Under the pieces are notes generated by a model. The model did no database searches. It was not told the origin of the DNA and was given only the letters and a program-made list of their open reading frames with translations. The position numbers were made by a program, and so were the translations under genes. Shown here in pieces: positions 23,783-32,179 of a stretch of 32,873 nt of DNA (the first letter of the stretch is position 1; every line of letters starts with the position of its first letter). This DNA is from an uncultured Collinsella sp. (GTDB lineage: Bacteria > Actinomycetota > Coriobacteriia > Coriobacteriales > Coriobacteriaceae): the NCBI GenBank assembly GCA_900548365.1, contig URKM01000018.1, positions 1 through 32,873 of the forward strand, written 5' to 3'.

Positions 23783-25528
23783 ATGGCTGAATATAGGCGG
23801 AGGATTTCCGGGTTGAATAGCGAACAGGTGATGCACGCGATGGGTATCGATGACGCATACCATGTCGAGCGGGTTCTTGTTCGCAACTCCAACGGCGTCA
23901 CCGAGCTGGTGACCATCGAGGGAGCGGGTCCGTTCGTTCGCAAGAAGATGCCGCTCGACGAGGTGAACCGGTCGGTTTGGGCCGCGATCGCGGGAAACGA
24001 TTGCGCGCGTCTGCCGCAGGTGGCGGCAACGTACGAGATGCCCGATTGCTTTGCGGCCGTGTACGATTACGTGCCCGGCGAGACGCTCGAAGACGTGATG
24101 GCGCGGTCGGACGCGCTGGACGTCGGATCGGCCGTTCAGCTGGCGACCGACGTGTGCGAGGCGCTTGCCGCGCTGCATCGGCGCGGCGTCATACATCTTG
24201 ATATAGCGCCTCGGAACATCATCGTGGCGGCAGATGGCGCGCACGTGATCGATTTCGGCAACGCCCGGCTGATCGCGGATTCGGGCGATGTCCATGGCGA
24301 GACGGTCCGACCCAAGGGCACCTGGGGTTTCGCCGCTCCCGAGCAGTTTTTCTCGCGGGCCAGCGTGCGATCCGATGTGTTCGCCGTCGGCCGGTTGCTC
24401 GGCTACATGCTTACAGGCATCCAGCCCGATGATGATCGCATCTCGGCATTCGAGACGGCGCTGCGCGACGAGTCCCGCGTGCCGGCCCCCGTGCGCCTCC
24501 TCATTGAGCGCGCAACGGCATTCGAGCCGAGCGCCCGTCCGGCGAGCGCGCGCGAGCTGGCTGCCGAGCTCGGCGCTGCGGCTCGCGGAGATGTCGAGGC
24601 CCGCCCCCAGATGCCGTCAACGGCACGGGCGAGCGCTGCGTGCGCGGCATCGGACGATTCCGCATCGGTATCGGATGGGGCTGCTGCTCGGACCGGCGGG
24701 CACGAGCGATCGAGCGCCGGTGCGCGACGCATCACCGCCGTCGGCGTCGCGACCATCGTTCTCGCGTGCGCGGCGGCGGTCATGGGAATTGCTGTGGCGT
24801 ATAAGGTGCTCGAGGAGCCGCTTCGGACGGCGCTATCGGCTGGCGATGCGGGCCCCGCGCTGGTCCAGGGCGTCCACGGCGCGTCGGATGCGAATGACGC
24901 CGCCTCGTCGGCGCCCGGGGGCGCGTCCCAGGCCGACGTGCATCGCGCCGCCGATTCGCTCGGCATCGTCGAGAGCGGCTGGCGGACGAACGCGTCGGGC
25001 TACGTCGACTACGCCGTCACGCTTAAGAACGCCAGCGAGGACCTCACGGTCGAGTTTCCCGCGATCAATATCGTCGGGCGCGATGCCTCCGGGGCCGTGC
25101 TGTTCTCGTCCGAGCAGGTCATGGGCGTCCTCTTTCCCGGCAGCACGATGACGTTTGCGTGCATGGCGGGCGACGGCACCGCGCCGTCGTCAGTCGAGTT
25201 CTCCCTGGTGAAGCCTCAGGACTACCAGGTTCGCCGCGCGACGGGCAAGCCGACGGCATACGAGGTGCATGGTGTTTCGGCTCGCAGGGGCGCGCATGGA
25301 GAACTCGCGATCTCCGGCGAGCTCGAGCTCTCGACCGAGGGCGACGAGCCCCTGCCGGTGGGCGATGTCTGGCTGTCGGTGCTTTTCCGCGATGCCGAGG
25401 GCAAGATCATATCGGGCATGAACGGGTTCGTGCCGAGCCCCGACGCGGGCGAGCGCGCGCCGTTCTCGATCCAGCTCTTCGATTGCCCCGACTACGCGAC
25501 GCTCGATGTGGTGCCCCTCGCGCATTAG
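23783..25528 (+). CDS. Membrane-anchored protein kinase-like protein
   Basis: 581 residues: cytoplasmic kinase-like domain (about 25-265), Ser/Ala-rich juxtamembrane linker (266-316), one membrane helix (about 317-341) and an outside domain (342-581). Kinase landmarks: candidate ATP Lys in FVRKKM (54/55), catalytic loop HLDIAPRN (138-145, Asp140 and Asn145 present), DFG at 157-159 and APE at 185-187. The Gly-rich loop is not canonical and the usual HRD Arg is Leu. The catalytic-loop Lys of Ser/Thr kinases is Ala, with Arg two positions on, as in receptor tyrosine kinases. The outer part contains GYVDYAVTLKNASEDL, resembling FxLYD-type domains. Start ATG 23783 follows TGAGGGGG. The phosphorylation target is unknown. 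Confidence 0.85.
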   Translation: MAEYRRRISGLNSEQVMHAMGIDDAYHVERVLVRNSNGVTELVTIEGAGPFVRKKMPLDEVNRSVWAAIAGNDCARLPQVAATYEMPDCFAAVYDYVPGETLEDVMARSDALDVGSAVQLATDVCEALAALHRRGVIHLDIAPRNIIVAADGAHVIDFGNARLIADSGDVHGETVRPKGTWGFAAPEQFFSRASVRSDVFAVGRLLGYMLTGIQPDDDRISAFETALRDESRVPAPVRLLIERATAFEPSARPASARELAAELGAAARGDVEARPQMPSTARASAACAASDDSASVSDGAAARTGGHERSSAGARRITAVGVATIVLACAAAVMGIAVAYKVLEEPLRTALSAGDAGPALVQGVHGASDANDAASSAPGGASQADVHRAADSLGIVESGWRTNASGYVDYAVTLKNASEDLTVEFPAINIVGRDASGAVLFSSEQVMGVLFPGSTMTFACMAGDGTAPSSVEFSLVKPQDYQVRRATGKPTAYEVHGVSARRGAHGELAISGELELSTEGDEPLPVGDVWLSVLFRDAEGKIISGMNGFVPSPDAGERAPFSIQLFDCPDYATLDVVPLAH

Positions 25529-25726
25529 GCGGTGCGTCGGACTTCTCGACGGCATCGTCTCGCGTTCCATATTCGTGGCGGTGTAGCGACTTTTCCGCCG
25601 CGCGTCTTCCACTCTTAGGTGAAGCTTTTAATTCGCGAGCAATTGAAAATGAGAGTCACTGTATCAGCCGAGGCGGCAACTGCGGTCGATCGCCTTGTCG
25701 CCTTGCCGAAACGAAGGAGTGTTCTC

Positions 25727-26581
25727 ATGAGGAAACGCGTTGCGCTCATTGCATCTATGGTCGCGATATCGGGCGTGCTGTGCCTGTCTGGGTGCGGGGG
25801 AATGATGGCACCCGACGGATCGGGTCAGCAGGCCGCCGCGTCCGATGATGGAGGCGCCCGGGGTTTCGAAAAGCACGTGACCGTCAAGCAGTCTCCCGAT
25901 AAGTACACATGGTATGTCAAGGATTATCGCGGCATGAACGCTGCGTCTGTCGGCTACACGGCTCTCGATACCTTTCGTCGCGACCGATACGGCGCGGGTA
26001 TCGTGAAGATCATCTATGTCGCGCAAGACGGCACGTTCATCAATCCCGAGGACGAGGAGCTGCTCAAGCAATATGTGGTCGTCGGGCAAAATGTGGAGCC
26101 GAACACGGAGATCAAGCTTGTCTTCGATAAGGATGAGGAGGGCGTCGAGTACGAGAACCTCACTTCATATGTGAGCCTCGATGAGATCGTCCTGGCTGTG
26201 GACAAGGTGGGCAGCAAGAAGGCCCATGATACGGCGATGACGCCTCTCGAGAAGTCGCCGGATAAGTATACGCACTACATCCGTGACTATGTGGGCCGGA
26301 ATCTGGCCGAATGCGGCTATTCAACGATGGGCGGGTTCTTCGCCGACGGCTACGGGCACGGTTGGATCAAGTTGAATATTGTGACAGACGACGGCGCTGC
26401 AGTCGATATCGAAGACAAGGCGTCGCTTGCGCAGTACGTCGTCGTTGATCAGGACGTCGCCCCCAATACGGTGTTGAGCTACACGTACTCGACGGACCCC
26501 AACGGTATCGAGTACGACAACCTGGTGTCCTCCAAGACGCTCGAGGGGCTTACGTTGTATGTGGAGAAGCTCGAGTCATAA
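25727..26581 (+). CDS. Lipoprotein with two tandem homologous domains
   Basis: Starts MRKRVALIASMVAISG and carries a lipobox LSGC with Cys23, so it is predicted to be exported and lipid-anchored. After a short linker there are two repeats of about 100 residues, each beginning SPDKYT-x-Y-[VI]-[KR]-DY and ending with a Y-[EV]-like strand: first at about residues 58-160, second about 175-280. Shared blocks include QYVVV-[GD]-Q-[ND]-V-[EA]-PNT and GIEYDNL/GVEYENL. The G-x-N-x-A-x-x-x-GY pattern near each start loosely recalls PASTA domains, but I would not assign it. The ATG at 25727 has AAGGAG upstream; the frame is open further left from a GTG at 25619, which lacks support. It lies 198 bp after the kinase gene. 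Confidence 0.85.
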   Translation: MRKRVALIASMVAISGVLCLSGCGGMMAPDGSGQQAAASDDGGARGFEKHVTVKQSPDKYTWYVKDYRGMNAASVGYTALDTFRRDRYGAGIVKIIYVAQDGTFINPEDEELLKQYVVVGQNVEPNTEIKLVFDKDEEGVEYENLTSYVSLDEIVLAVDKVGSKKAHDTAMTPLEKSPDKYTHYIRDYVGRNLAECGYSTMGGFFADGYGHGWIKLNIVTDDGAAVDIEDKASLAQYVVVDQDVAPNTVLSYTYSTDPNGIEYDNLVSSKTLEGLTLYVEKLES

Positions 26582-26614
26582 GCGCATGGGTCGTGCGTAG
26601 CGAGCATGGCTGGG

Positions 26615-26653
26615 GGCGCGCCAGCAGATGGCTATGCCGTCAGCTGGCGCGCC
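26615..26653 (+). terminator. Hairpin after the lipoprotein gene
   Basis: Perfect 11-bp arms GGCGCGCCAGC (26615-26625) and GCTGGCGCGCC (26643-26653) with a 17-nt loop, 34 bp after the stop. No T tract follows on the plus strand, so it is a probable rather than certain terminator. Confidence 0.55.
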
Positions 26654-26669
26654 GTGCAATGCAGCCTTG

Positions 26670-26688
26670 CTGTTCAACCGTTGAACAG
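26670..26688. promoter_or_regulatory. Perfect 19-bp palindrome upstream of the MerR-type gene
   Basis: CTGTTCAACCGTTGAACAG has perfect 8-bp arms and a 3-bp centre. It ends 29 bp before the start of a MerR-type regulator, where an operator between -35 and -10 is expected for this family. TTGCTG (26668-26673) could serve as a -35; no convincing -10 was found. Confidence 0.65.
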
Positions 26689-26717
26689 GCTTGATGAAAT
26701 GGTTGAGAGGAGGCTTC

Positions 26718-27359
26718 ATGGAGCAACGTGTGTCGGCGGAGGGATGGAAGATCTCGCAGGTCGTGAGTCTTCTGAACATGGAACGCCGCGACATCACGCG
26801 GTCGTGCTACGCGGATCGCCGACGCGGCGGTGCGGGGATCCTGCAGCCCGCCGACGGCTCATGGGGCCGACGCAGCTACAGCGTCGAGGATATCGGCTGG
26901 CTGTACCTGGTCAAGCTGCAGCATGAGGCTGGATTCAGCTTGCCGGAGATCGCGAGCAGGATGGATACCTCGGTCGGGGCGGAGGGCTTGTGCGACCTGC
27001 TGAGGGTGGTCGAGGACCGTGCGGCGGAGGAGTTTGACGAGCTCCGAGCGAAGCGGGAGCGGGCGCGGGTGCTGCGCTGCGCGCTCGAGGGGAGCGCGCG
27101 GCGCGCGCAAGAATCGCTCGAGCAGTACCTGAACGAGCGCCTGGGTGTCGAGACCGTCGATATGCTGCGATTTCTTGTCACGTGCCTGTCTGCTCCGGAA
27201 ACCGACGGCGCTCCGCAGCTCCAATTTGGCGTGCAAGATTGCATGCGCTTGCGCCAGGTGCTGGACGAGCCCGGCATCGACCTCGCGATCGACCTCTGGG
27301 CGGGCCCGGGTTCGTACGATCGGCTGGTCGAGGCGGCTGTCAGCTGGGCGGGCGCGTAG
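26718..27359 (+). CDS. MerR-family transcriptional regulator
   Basis: 213 residues. The N-terminal part has the MerR winged-helix pattern: WKISQVVSLLNM, a basic segment around DRRRGGAGILQPADG, RRSYSVEDIGWLYLVKLQ and GFSLPEIASRM. A helical, coiled-coil-like stretch (about 90-140, RAAEEFDELRAKRERARVLR) follows, which usually mediates dimerisation. The C-terminal 70 residues are of no recognised effector type and lack the cysteine clusters of metal-sensing members. ATG 26718 is preferred because GAGAGGAGG lies five bases upstream; an in-frame ATG at 26691 is weaker. It lies 107 bp before the EcsC-like gene and may control it. Confidence 0.82.
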   Translation: MEQRVSAEGWKISQVVSLLNMERRDITRSCYADRRRGGAGILQPADGSWGRRSYSVEDIGWLYLVKLQHEAGFSLPEIASRMDTSVGAEGLCDLLRVVEDRAAEEFDELRAKRERARVLRCALEGSARRAQESLEQYLNERLGVETVDMLRFLVTCLSAPETDGAPQLQFGVQDCMRLRQVLDEPGIDLAIDLWAGPGSYDRLVEAAVSWAGA

Positions 27360-27466
27360 GGAAAACATCGTGGGGCGCCCCCAACAGGCGCGGGCATGAC
27401 GTTCGTTTAGTAGCCATTGGCAAAACCGAGCGACCATCACGTATCGGGAAAGAGAAAGGGAGAGCG

Positions 27467-28468
27467 ATGATGAAGAATGACAGCTTGGCGTGCGAGACGA
27501 TGCAGGAGGCTGATGTCGAGGCGGTTGGCGACTTGACCGACGGTGTGGTGGGCTCCGACCAGCAAGATGCCGAGCGGTTTGCGTACGAAATCATGAAACG
27601 CGCCGCATCGCTTAAAGTCGTCAAAATCGACCGCGGCGAGTTTTTGCGTACGACCATCAAGAAGTGCTGTCCCGAAGTGGACGCGATGCTCGCGGTTGCG
27701 TCCACTCCGATTAAGGCGGGCGTGTCACCACGCGACCTCGACAAGATGGCTCTCGATGTCATCGAGTTCGAGACGAAGAAGTGTGCCGGCCTGTCGTTCT
27801 TGGCGGGCATTCCCGGGGGAGTTGCTCTTGCCGGAACAGTTCCGGCGGATTTGGCGCAGTACTTTGCCCATGTTATGCGTGTCGAGCAGAAGCTTGCGTA
27901 TCTGTACGGTTGGCAGACCTTCCTGAGTCCGGAGGACGAAGTCGACGACGAGACCCTCATGAAGCTCATCGTGCTCATGGGAATCATGCTCGAGGTCGGT
28001 GGCGTGACGAATAGCGTCACCAAGTTTGCGACGGACGTGGCGCAGAAGGGCATTGCCAAGACCATCGAGCGTCAAGCGCTCACTAAGACCTTCTTTTATA
28101 CGCCCATGAAGAAGGTCCTACGTGTCCTTGGCGTAAATCTCACCAAGCAGACGTTTGCGAAGGGCGTGAGCAAGGTTGTTCCCGTGGTCGGCGGCGTGGT
28201 TTCCGGTGGTCTGACGTATGCATCGTTTAAGCCGGGTGCCGAGCGTCTTCGCAGGTATTTACGTGAGCTGCCTACGTCGGGAATTGATGTGGAGATGAAC
28301 CCTGACATCGCGGTGATTCGCGAGCAGGTGCGAGCCGAGGAACGCGCGCAGGCGGTCGTACGGGCGAAGGTCGCTGCTGCCGAGGCCGCTGATGTTGCCA
28401 GCAGGGCTGCGTGGGGTGCACTGGGGGCAGCAGGGGCATTCCTGACCGACTTGGCGAGCAGGGAGTAA
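27467..28468 (+). CDS. EcsC-like membrane-associated protein
   Basis: 333 residues with limited similarity to the EcsC family (membrane-associated alpha-helical protein, role undefined). Seen: the N-terminal polar part, then FETKKCAGLSFLAGIPGG with a hydrophobic turn (VALAGTVPADLAQYFAHVMRV), LAYLYGWQ, a hydrophobic LMKLIVLMGIMLEVGG helix, the family-like VSKVVPVVGGVVSGGLTYASF segment, and a C-terminal Ala-rich charged helix. It may be peripherally bound to the membrane. ATGATG at 27467 follows AAAGGGAG. The gene is less extreme in G/C than those further left. It leads a co-directional group with the zinc-ribbon and SPFH genes. I am fairly sure of the family fold, not of function. Confidence 0.65.
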   Translation: MMKNDSLACETMQEADVEAVGDLTDGVVGSDQQDAERFAYEIMKRAASLKVVKIDRGEFLRTTIKKCCPEVDAMLAVASTPIKAGVSPRDLDKMALDVIEFETKKCAGLSFLAGIPGGVALAGTVPADLAQYFAHVMRVEQKLAYLYGWQTFLSPEDEVDDETLMKLIVLMGIMLEVGGVTNSVTKFATDVAQKGIAKTIERQALTKTFFYTPMKKVLRVLGVNLTKQTFAKGVSKVVPVVGGVVSGGLTYASFKPGAERLRRYLRELPTSGIDVEMNPDIAVIREQVRAEERAQAVVRAKVAAAEAADVASRAAWGALGAAGAFLTDLASRE

Positions 28469-28643
28469 AAGTAGGCCTTACTGTCACGGTGGCGCTGCTG
28501 CCTGCTCCGCCCCCCGCTGCGTCTTCAAGAATCCCATGTGCGTTTCGGCGACATAAAACGCGCTTTAGCCCGCGAAAATGTTGCCAACGCACACACGGGA
28601 TTCGGCGGCCCGGCGGATGGACTGTTTGAACTGAAAGGATGTC

Positions 28644-29717
28644 ATGAAATACTGCAATCAATGCGGTGGCGGACTGGTGGACGGCGCTCGTTTTTGTTCC
28701 AGTTGCGGAGCGCCAGCCTTAACTGATCGGCCGAAAATACCCCGCCGTGAACGTGAGGAATCTCAGAAGGGCGCAATTCATAAATGTCCATATTGTGGTG
28801 AACCGATCGAGTCATTTTCGGGATATTGTTCGGCATGTGGCCATGAGGTGCGCGATAGGGAATCCGTGCAATCAGTATCACAGCTCGCGGATAAGCTTGC
28901 ACAGTTGGAAGTGCAGAAGGCGAGAATAACTAATAGGAATGGTATATTCGGCCAAGCTGATTATCTGAATCAAATCAACGAAATTAATCAGCAAAAAGCA
29001 AACTGTATTAAGGCCTACCCAATACCCAACAACGTCGAGGACATCAAGGAATTCGTGCTGCTGGCTGCCACGAACGTAGACCCTGAAAGCTATAGCGGTC
29101 TTTCGACTAGGCACAATGCACAATCTTCTCGGGAGGTGTCTGATGCGTGGCTTGCAAAATGCGATCAGGCGATGAATAAGGCGCATGCCCTGATGAAGGG
29201 GCGTCGAGAAGTAGATGAACTCCAATCAGTAGTTGATGATGCGAAGGAAAAAATAAAGAGAGCTAAAAGAAACGGGCTTTTTAAAAGCGTCGCCTTGTTC
29301 GGTGGCCCATGGATTTGTGTCTTCGGCATGCTGGGGATATTGGTTCTGACCGGCGTGATTGGGCCTGCAGCAGAGATGAGGGAACAGGTACGCCTAGAGG
29401 AAATAGAGAAGGGCATACTGGAAGACTTAGAGGATGGCGAATATCTAAGGGCTCTACTTAGAGCGGACTCCTTGGAGAGCAGCATATCGGATGAAATGCG
29501 CCAAGAATGGGAGATTAATAGGGGGTATTGGATGGACCGCGTGCTCCATGAGGCCAAGGAAAGCGGGGTTGACCTGGGTGAACGCGCGGAACAGTTGGAG
29601 GCCGAGCGTCTAGTGGAAATAGAGGAAGAGTCTAGGTCGGGGTTTGACAAGGCGCAGGAGAACATCGACGAATTCAATCGCATCATGGCGGGGAAAGATG
29701 AAACATCGCAGGAATAA
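28644..29717 (+). CDS. Double zinc-ribbon membrane protein
   Basis: 357 residues. Two short zinc ribbons at the N terminus: Cys4, Cys7, Cys18, Cys21 and Cys48, Cys51, Cys62, Cys65, all CxxC pairs. Then a coiled-coil-like part (about 74-120), a PIPNNVEDIKEFVLLA block found in similar zinc-ribbon proteins (recollection), a membrane helix near 215-240, and a charged helical C terminus (about 241-357). Base composition is visibly A/T-richer than the left part of the window. AAAGGA lies four bases before the ATG. The SPFH gene follows after 21 bp, so they share a transcript. No function is assigned; zinc ribbons here may hold partner proteins. Confidence 0.8.
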   Translation: MKYCNQCGGGLVDGARFCSSCGAPALTDRPKIPRREREESQKGAIHKCPYCGEPIESFSGYCSACGHEVRDRESVQSVSQLADKLAQLEVQKARITNRNGIFGQADYLNQINEINQQKANCIKAYPIPNNVEDIKEFVLLAATNVDPESYSGLSTRHNAQSSREVSDAWLAKCDQAMNKAHALMKGRREVDELQSVVDDAKEKIKRAKRNGLFKSVALFGGPWICVFGMLGILVLTGVIGPAAEMREQVRLEEIEKGILEDLEDGEYLRALLRADSLESSISDEMRQEWEINRGYWMDRVLHEAKESGVDLGERAEQLEAERLVEIEEESRSGFDKAQENIDEFNRIMAGKDETSQE

Positions 29718-29738
29718 CGCCTCGAAAAGGGAGCGGAT

Positions 29739-31136
29739 ATGAGCATCTTTAACAAGAACATTAGTGGCTTCATGGACGAAATTCGCTGTGATGAGTCTGA
29801 ATACCTGATCTGGAAATGGCGTCCGTGCGGCTCTCGCAAGGGTTTCAACTCTCGTGAGAATGCCATTCGCTGGGGCTCGTCCCTCCGGGTTCGCGACGGC
29901 TCCGTTGCCGTATTCGTTTACAACAAAAAGGATGGTTCGTACCAAGACTTCATTGAGGGCCCGTGCGATCAGATCCTCAAGACGGCCAACCTGCCGGTGC
30001 TGGCGAGTATTGTTGGCTTGGCGTACGACGGCGGCACCCCATTTCAGGCTGAGGTGTACTTCATCAATCTCGCCCAGGTCGTGCAGATCCGGTTCGGTGT
30101 CCCTTACTTCGATGTGTTCGACCCACGGTTCCCCGATTTCGGCGTTCCGTTTGCTGTTCGTGGCACGCTGACGTTCCGCATCGAGGATTATCGCCAGTTC
30201 ATCAAGTTGCATCGCCTCGACGAGTTTGATCTTGAAACATTCAAGCAACAGGTCAAGGATGCGATCGTCCGATATGTAAAGGCCGCAGTCGCCAATGCGC
30301 CTGATGAGTTGTATATCCCCGTCATCCAGCTCGAACGCGCTCTTGCGAAGATGCACGACCAGATCGAGCCGCAAATCTGCACACGGCTGTCTGAGAAGTT
30401 TGGCGTCGAGGTGTCGGGCTTCGATATCTCGGCAATCGAACCGGACAAGATGAGTGATGGGTATCGCCAGCTCATGGCGGTCACGCGCGATGTAGAGGCC
30501 CTGACGGTTCAGGCTCAAACGGAAGCGCAGATCAAGGACATTCACGACCGGCAGCGCATCAACGTCGAGAACCTCGAGGAATCCCTGCGCATCCAGCGAG
30601 AGGAAGTCCAACGCGCGCAGCGCATGTCGACCGAGACCGCAAATATCGGCGCGTTCCAGCTCGAGAAGCAGGCCGAGGTTGGCGTTGCGGGCGCAAACGC
30701 GCTCGGTCAGATGGGCACCAACGGCGCGACCGAGGTCGGCAGCCCCGGTGGCGGGGGAGCCGACGGCGGCTCTGGATGGTTCGATCCCGCGGCGATGATG
30801 GCCGGGATGGCCGTTGGTGGCGCTGTTGGCCAGAACATTGCCGGAATGATGAACGGCATGATGGGCGGTTTGGGCGGGCAGATGCCCACGATGGGAGCTC
30901 CCGTTCCGCCTCCGGTGCTGCAGACTGTATACCATGTTGTCGTAAACGGTGCGGCGACCGGTCCGTTTGATATGTCTGTGCTGAAGCAGATGGCTTCAGC
31001 AGGACAGTTGACGCGTGAGAGCTTAGTTTGGAAGTCCGGTATGAGCGAGTGGACCGCTGCTGGAAGCCTGGCAGAACTCGCGCATCTGTTTGCCACTGGC
31101 GATGCTAGTGGTATGCCTCCAGTGCCAATGAGCTGA
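29739..31136 (+). CDS. SPFH-domain protein with C-terminal GYF_2 domain
   Basis: 465 residues. Residues about 20-245 form an SPFH (stomatin/prohibitin/flotillin-like) domain of the virion-core-protein-like (YdjI) branch: DEIRCDESEYLIWKWRP, VRDGSVAVFVYNKKDG, FVDVF-like FDVFDPRFPDFGVP, FAVRGTLTFRIEDYRQF. An amphipathic helical stretch (about 250-330) follows, then a Gly/Met-rich linker, then a GYF_2 type domain at about 397-450 (YHVVVNGAATGPFDMSVL, TRESLVWKSGMSEWTAAG). There is no N-terminal membrane helix, so it would assemble on the membrane surface. AAAGGGAG lies five bases before the ATG. In B. subtilis a relative, YdjI, sits in an operon with the phage-shock protein homologue (established knowledge); a membrane-stress role here is inference. 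Confidence 0.9.
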   Translation: MSIFNKNISGFMDEIRCDESEYLIWKWRPCGSRKGFNSRENAIRWGSSLRVRDGSVAVFVYNKKDGSYQDFIEGPCDQILKTANLPVLASIVGLAYDGGTPFQAEVYFINLAQVVQIRFGVPYFDVFDPRFPDFGVPFAVRGTLTFRIEDYRQFIKLHRLDEFDLETFKQQVKDAIVRYVKAAVANAPDELYIPVIQLERALAKMHDQIEPQICTRLSEKFGVEVSGFDISAIEPDKMSDGYRQLMAVTRDVEALTVQAQTEAQIKDIHDRQRINVENLEESLRIQREEVQRAQRMSTETANIGAFQLEKQAEVGVAGANALGQMGTNGATEVGSPGGGGADGGSGWFDPAAMMAGMAVGGAVGQNIAGMMNGMMGGLGGQMPTMGAPVPPPVLQTVYHVVVNGAATGPFDMSVLKQMASAGQLTRESLVWKSGMSEWTAAGSLAELAHLFATGDASGMPPVPMS

Positions 31137-31234
31137 TATGGAGAATTGCGATACAGCCCGATTAGTTTATTTCGCATGATTATTAGTTTGATTATTGAGC
31201 AAAGTGAACCGTTCCTTGGTTCTACATCTGCTCT

Positions 31235-32155
31235 TTGGAAAGACGGCAAAACTTGGAAGATGTGACATCTTTGATTAAAGCAGTTGCTGACTTTGGCCTG
31301 CTGCGAGTCCTTTGCATTTTGGCTTTGGTTACAGTAATTCAGGGCTCTGCCCAACGTATTGTGTCTCGTGGGCTTGCTGTTAGGCGGCGGGAGTTGATTG
31401 ATGATTTGCGAAGTGCGGGTAATTTGTCAGATCAGGGTGATTTTGCAGAAAGGAAGATAGAAATAATCGGGCTGCTTTATGATGACTTGAGGTCTTTGAT
31501 TGTTTCCGCACATAGGCGCAAGTCTGCTTACCTTAGTGTGATCCGCGGCTTTCCTATTACAGTGGTTTGTCTTATATCAGTTGCTCTGCTAACGCTTTCT
31601 TGCTTATTTGAAGGTGGAGGAGACGCGAGTCAGATGTTGCCGCTTGTTCCTCTGCTGGCACTGTTCGCAGTCTGCTTTGTTGTGGACATGCTTTTGTATG
31701 CTGTAGCGAGATTGGCAGAACGCGTTACATTGGGTGTGTGGCAAAGGGCAAAAATGAAAGGCCTTGATAAGAGGCTCAGTGAAGAAGAGAAAAAGCTATC
31801 GGAATTTAATCAGCAATTATATGCTATTGACAACGAGATTGAAGAGCTGGAGACGAGGCATTATGAGTCGTGCTCAAAGGCAGTTCAAAGTAGGTTGCAA
31901 GAACTGGGTGTCGACTTGAATTACATTTCTTCAGCGCTTCGCGAAGAACGAGTATGGCTGCATAATCAAAAACTTGACTTAGCCAACGATATCGATCAGA
32001 GCGAAACGGGATTAACGAAAGACATCGCTCGCGATTATCGAAAAACACTGATAGCTGCTTATAGCCGTTGCTTCGCTTTGCTTCACGAGCTTTGCCAGCT
32101 GGAATGCTACCTGAGCAAACTCAATACTGATATTACTTCCTTTGTATCTGATTAA
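31235..32155 (+). CDS. Three-pass membrane protein with long coiled coil, unknown function
   Basis: I do not recognise the family. The coding is A/T-rich, unlike the left part of the window. Predicted helices: LLRVLCILALVTVI (about 22-36), GFPITVVCLISVALLTLSCLF (about 105-125, shown here only in part), and PLVPLLALFAVCFVVDMLL (about 135-153). The segment 165-215 (RLSEEEKKLSEFNQQLYAI, EIEELETRHY) is a strong coiled coil and another helical part follows to the C terminus. The start is uncertain: TTG at 31235 or 31253 or GTG at 31262; GGAAAG precedes the second. It follows the SPFH gene by about 100 bp and ends 25 bp before the IS256 edge. A part of the SPFH group by position only. Confidence 0.6.
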   Translation: MERRQNLEDVTSLIKAVADFGLLRVLCILALVTVIQGSAQRIVSRGLAVRRRELIDDLRSAGNLSDQGDFAERKIEIIGLLYDDLRSLIVSAHRRKSAYLSVIRGFPITVVCLISVALLTLSCLFEGGGDASQMLPLVPLLALFAVCFVVDMLLYAVARLAERVTLGVWQRAKMKGLDKRLSEEEKKLSEFNQQLYAIDNEIEELETRHYESCSKAVQSRLQELGVDLNYISSALREERVWLHNQKLDLANDIDQSETGLTKDIARDYRKTLIAAYSRCFALLHELCQLECYLSKLNTDITSFVSD

Positions 32156-32179
32156 GGTGCACTTGATTGGCGCTATGAG

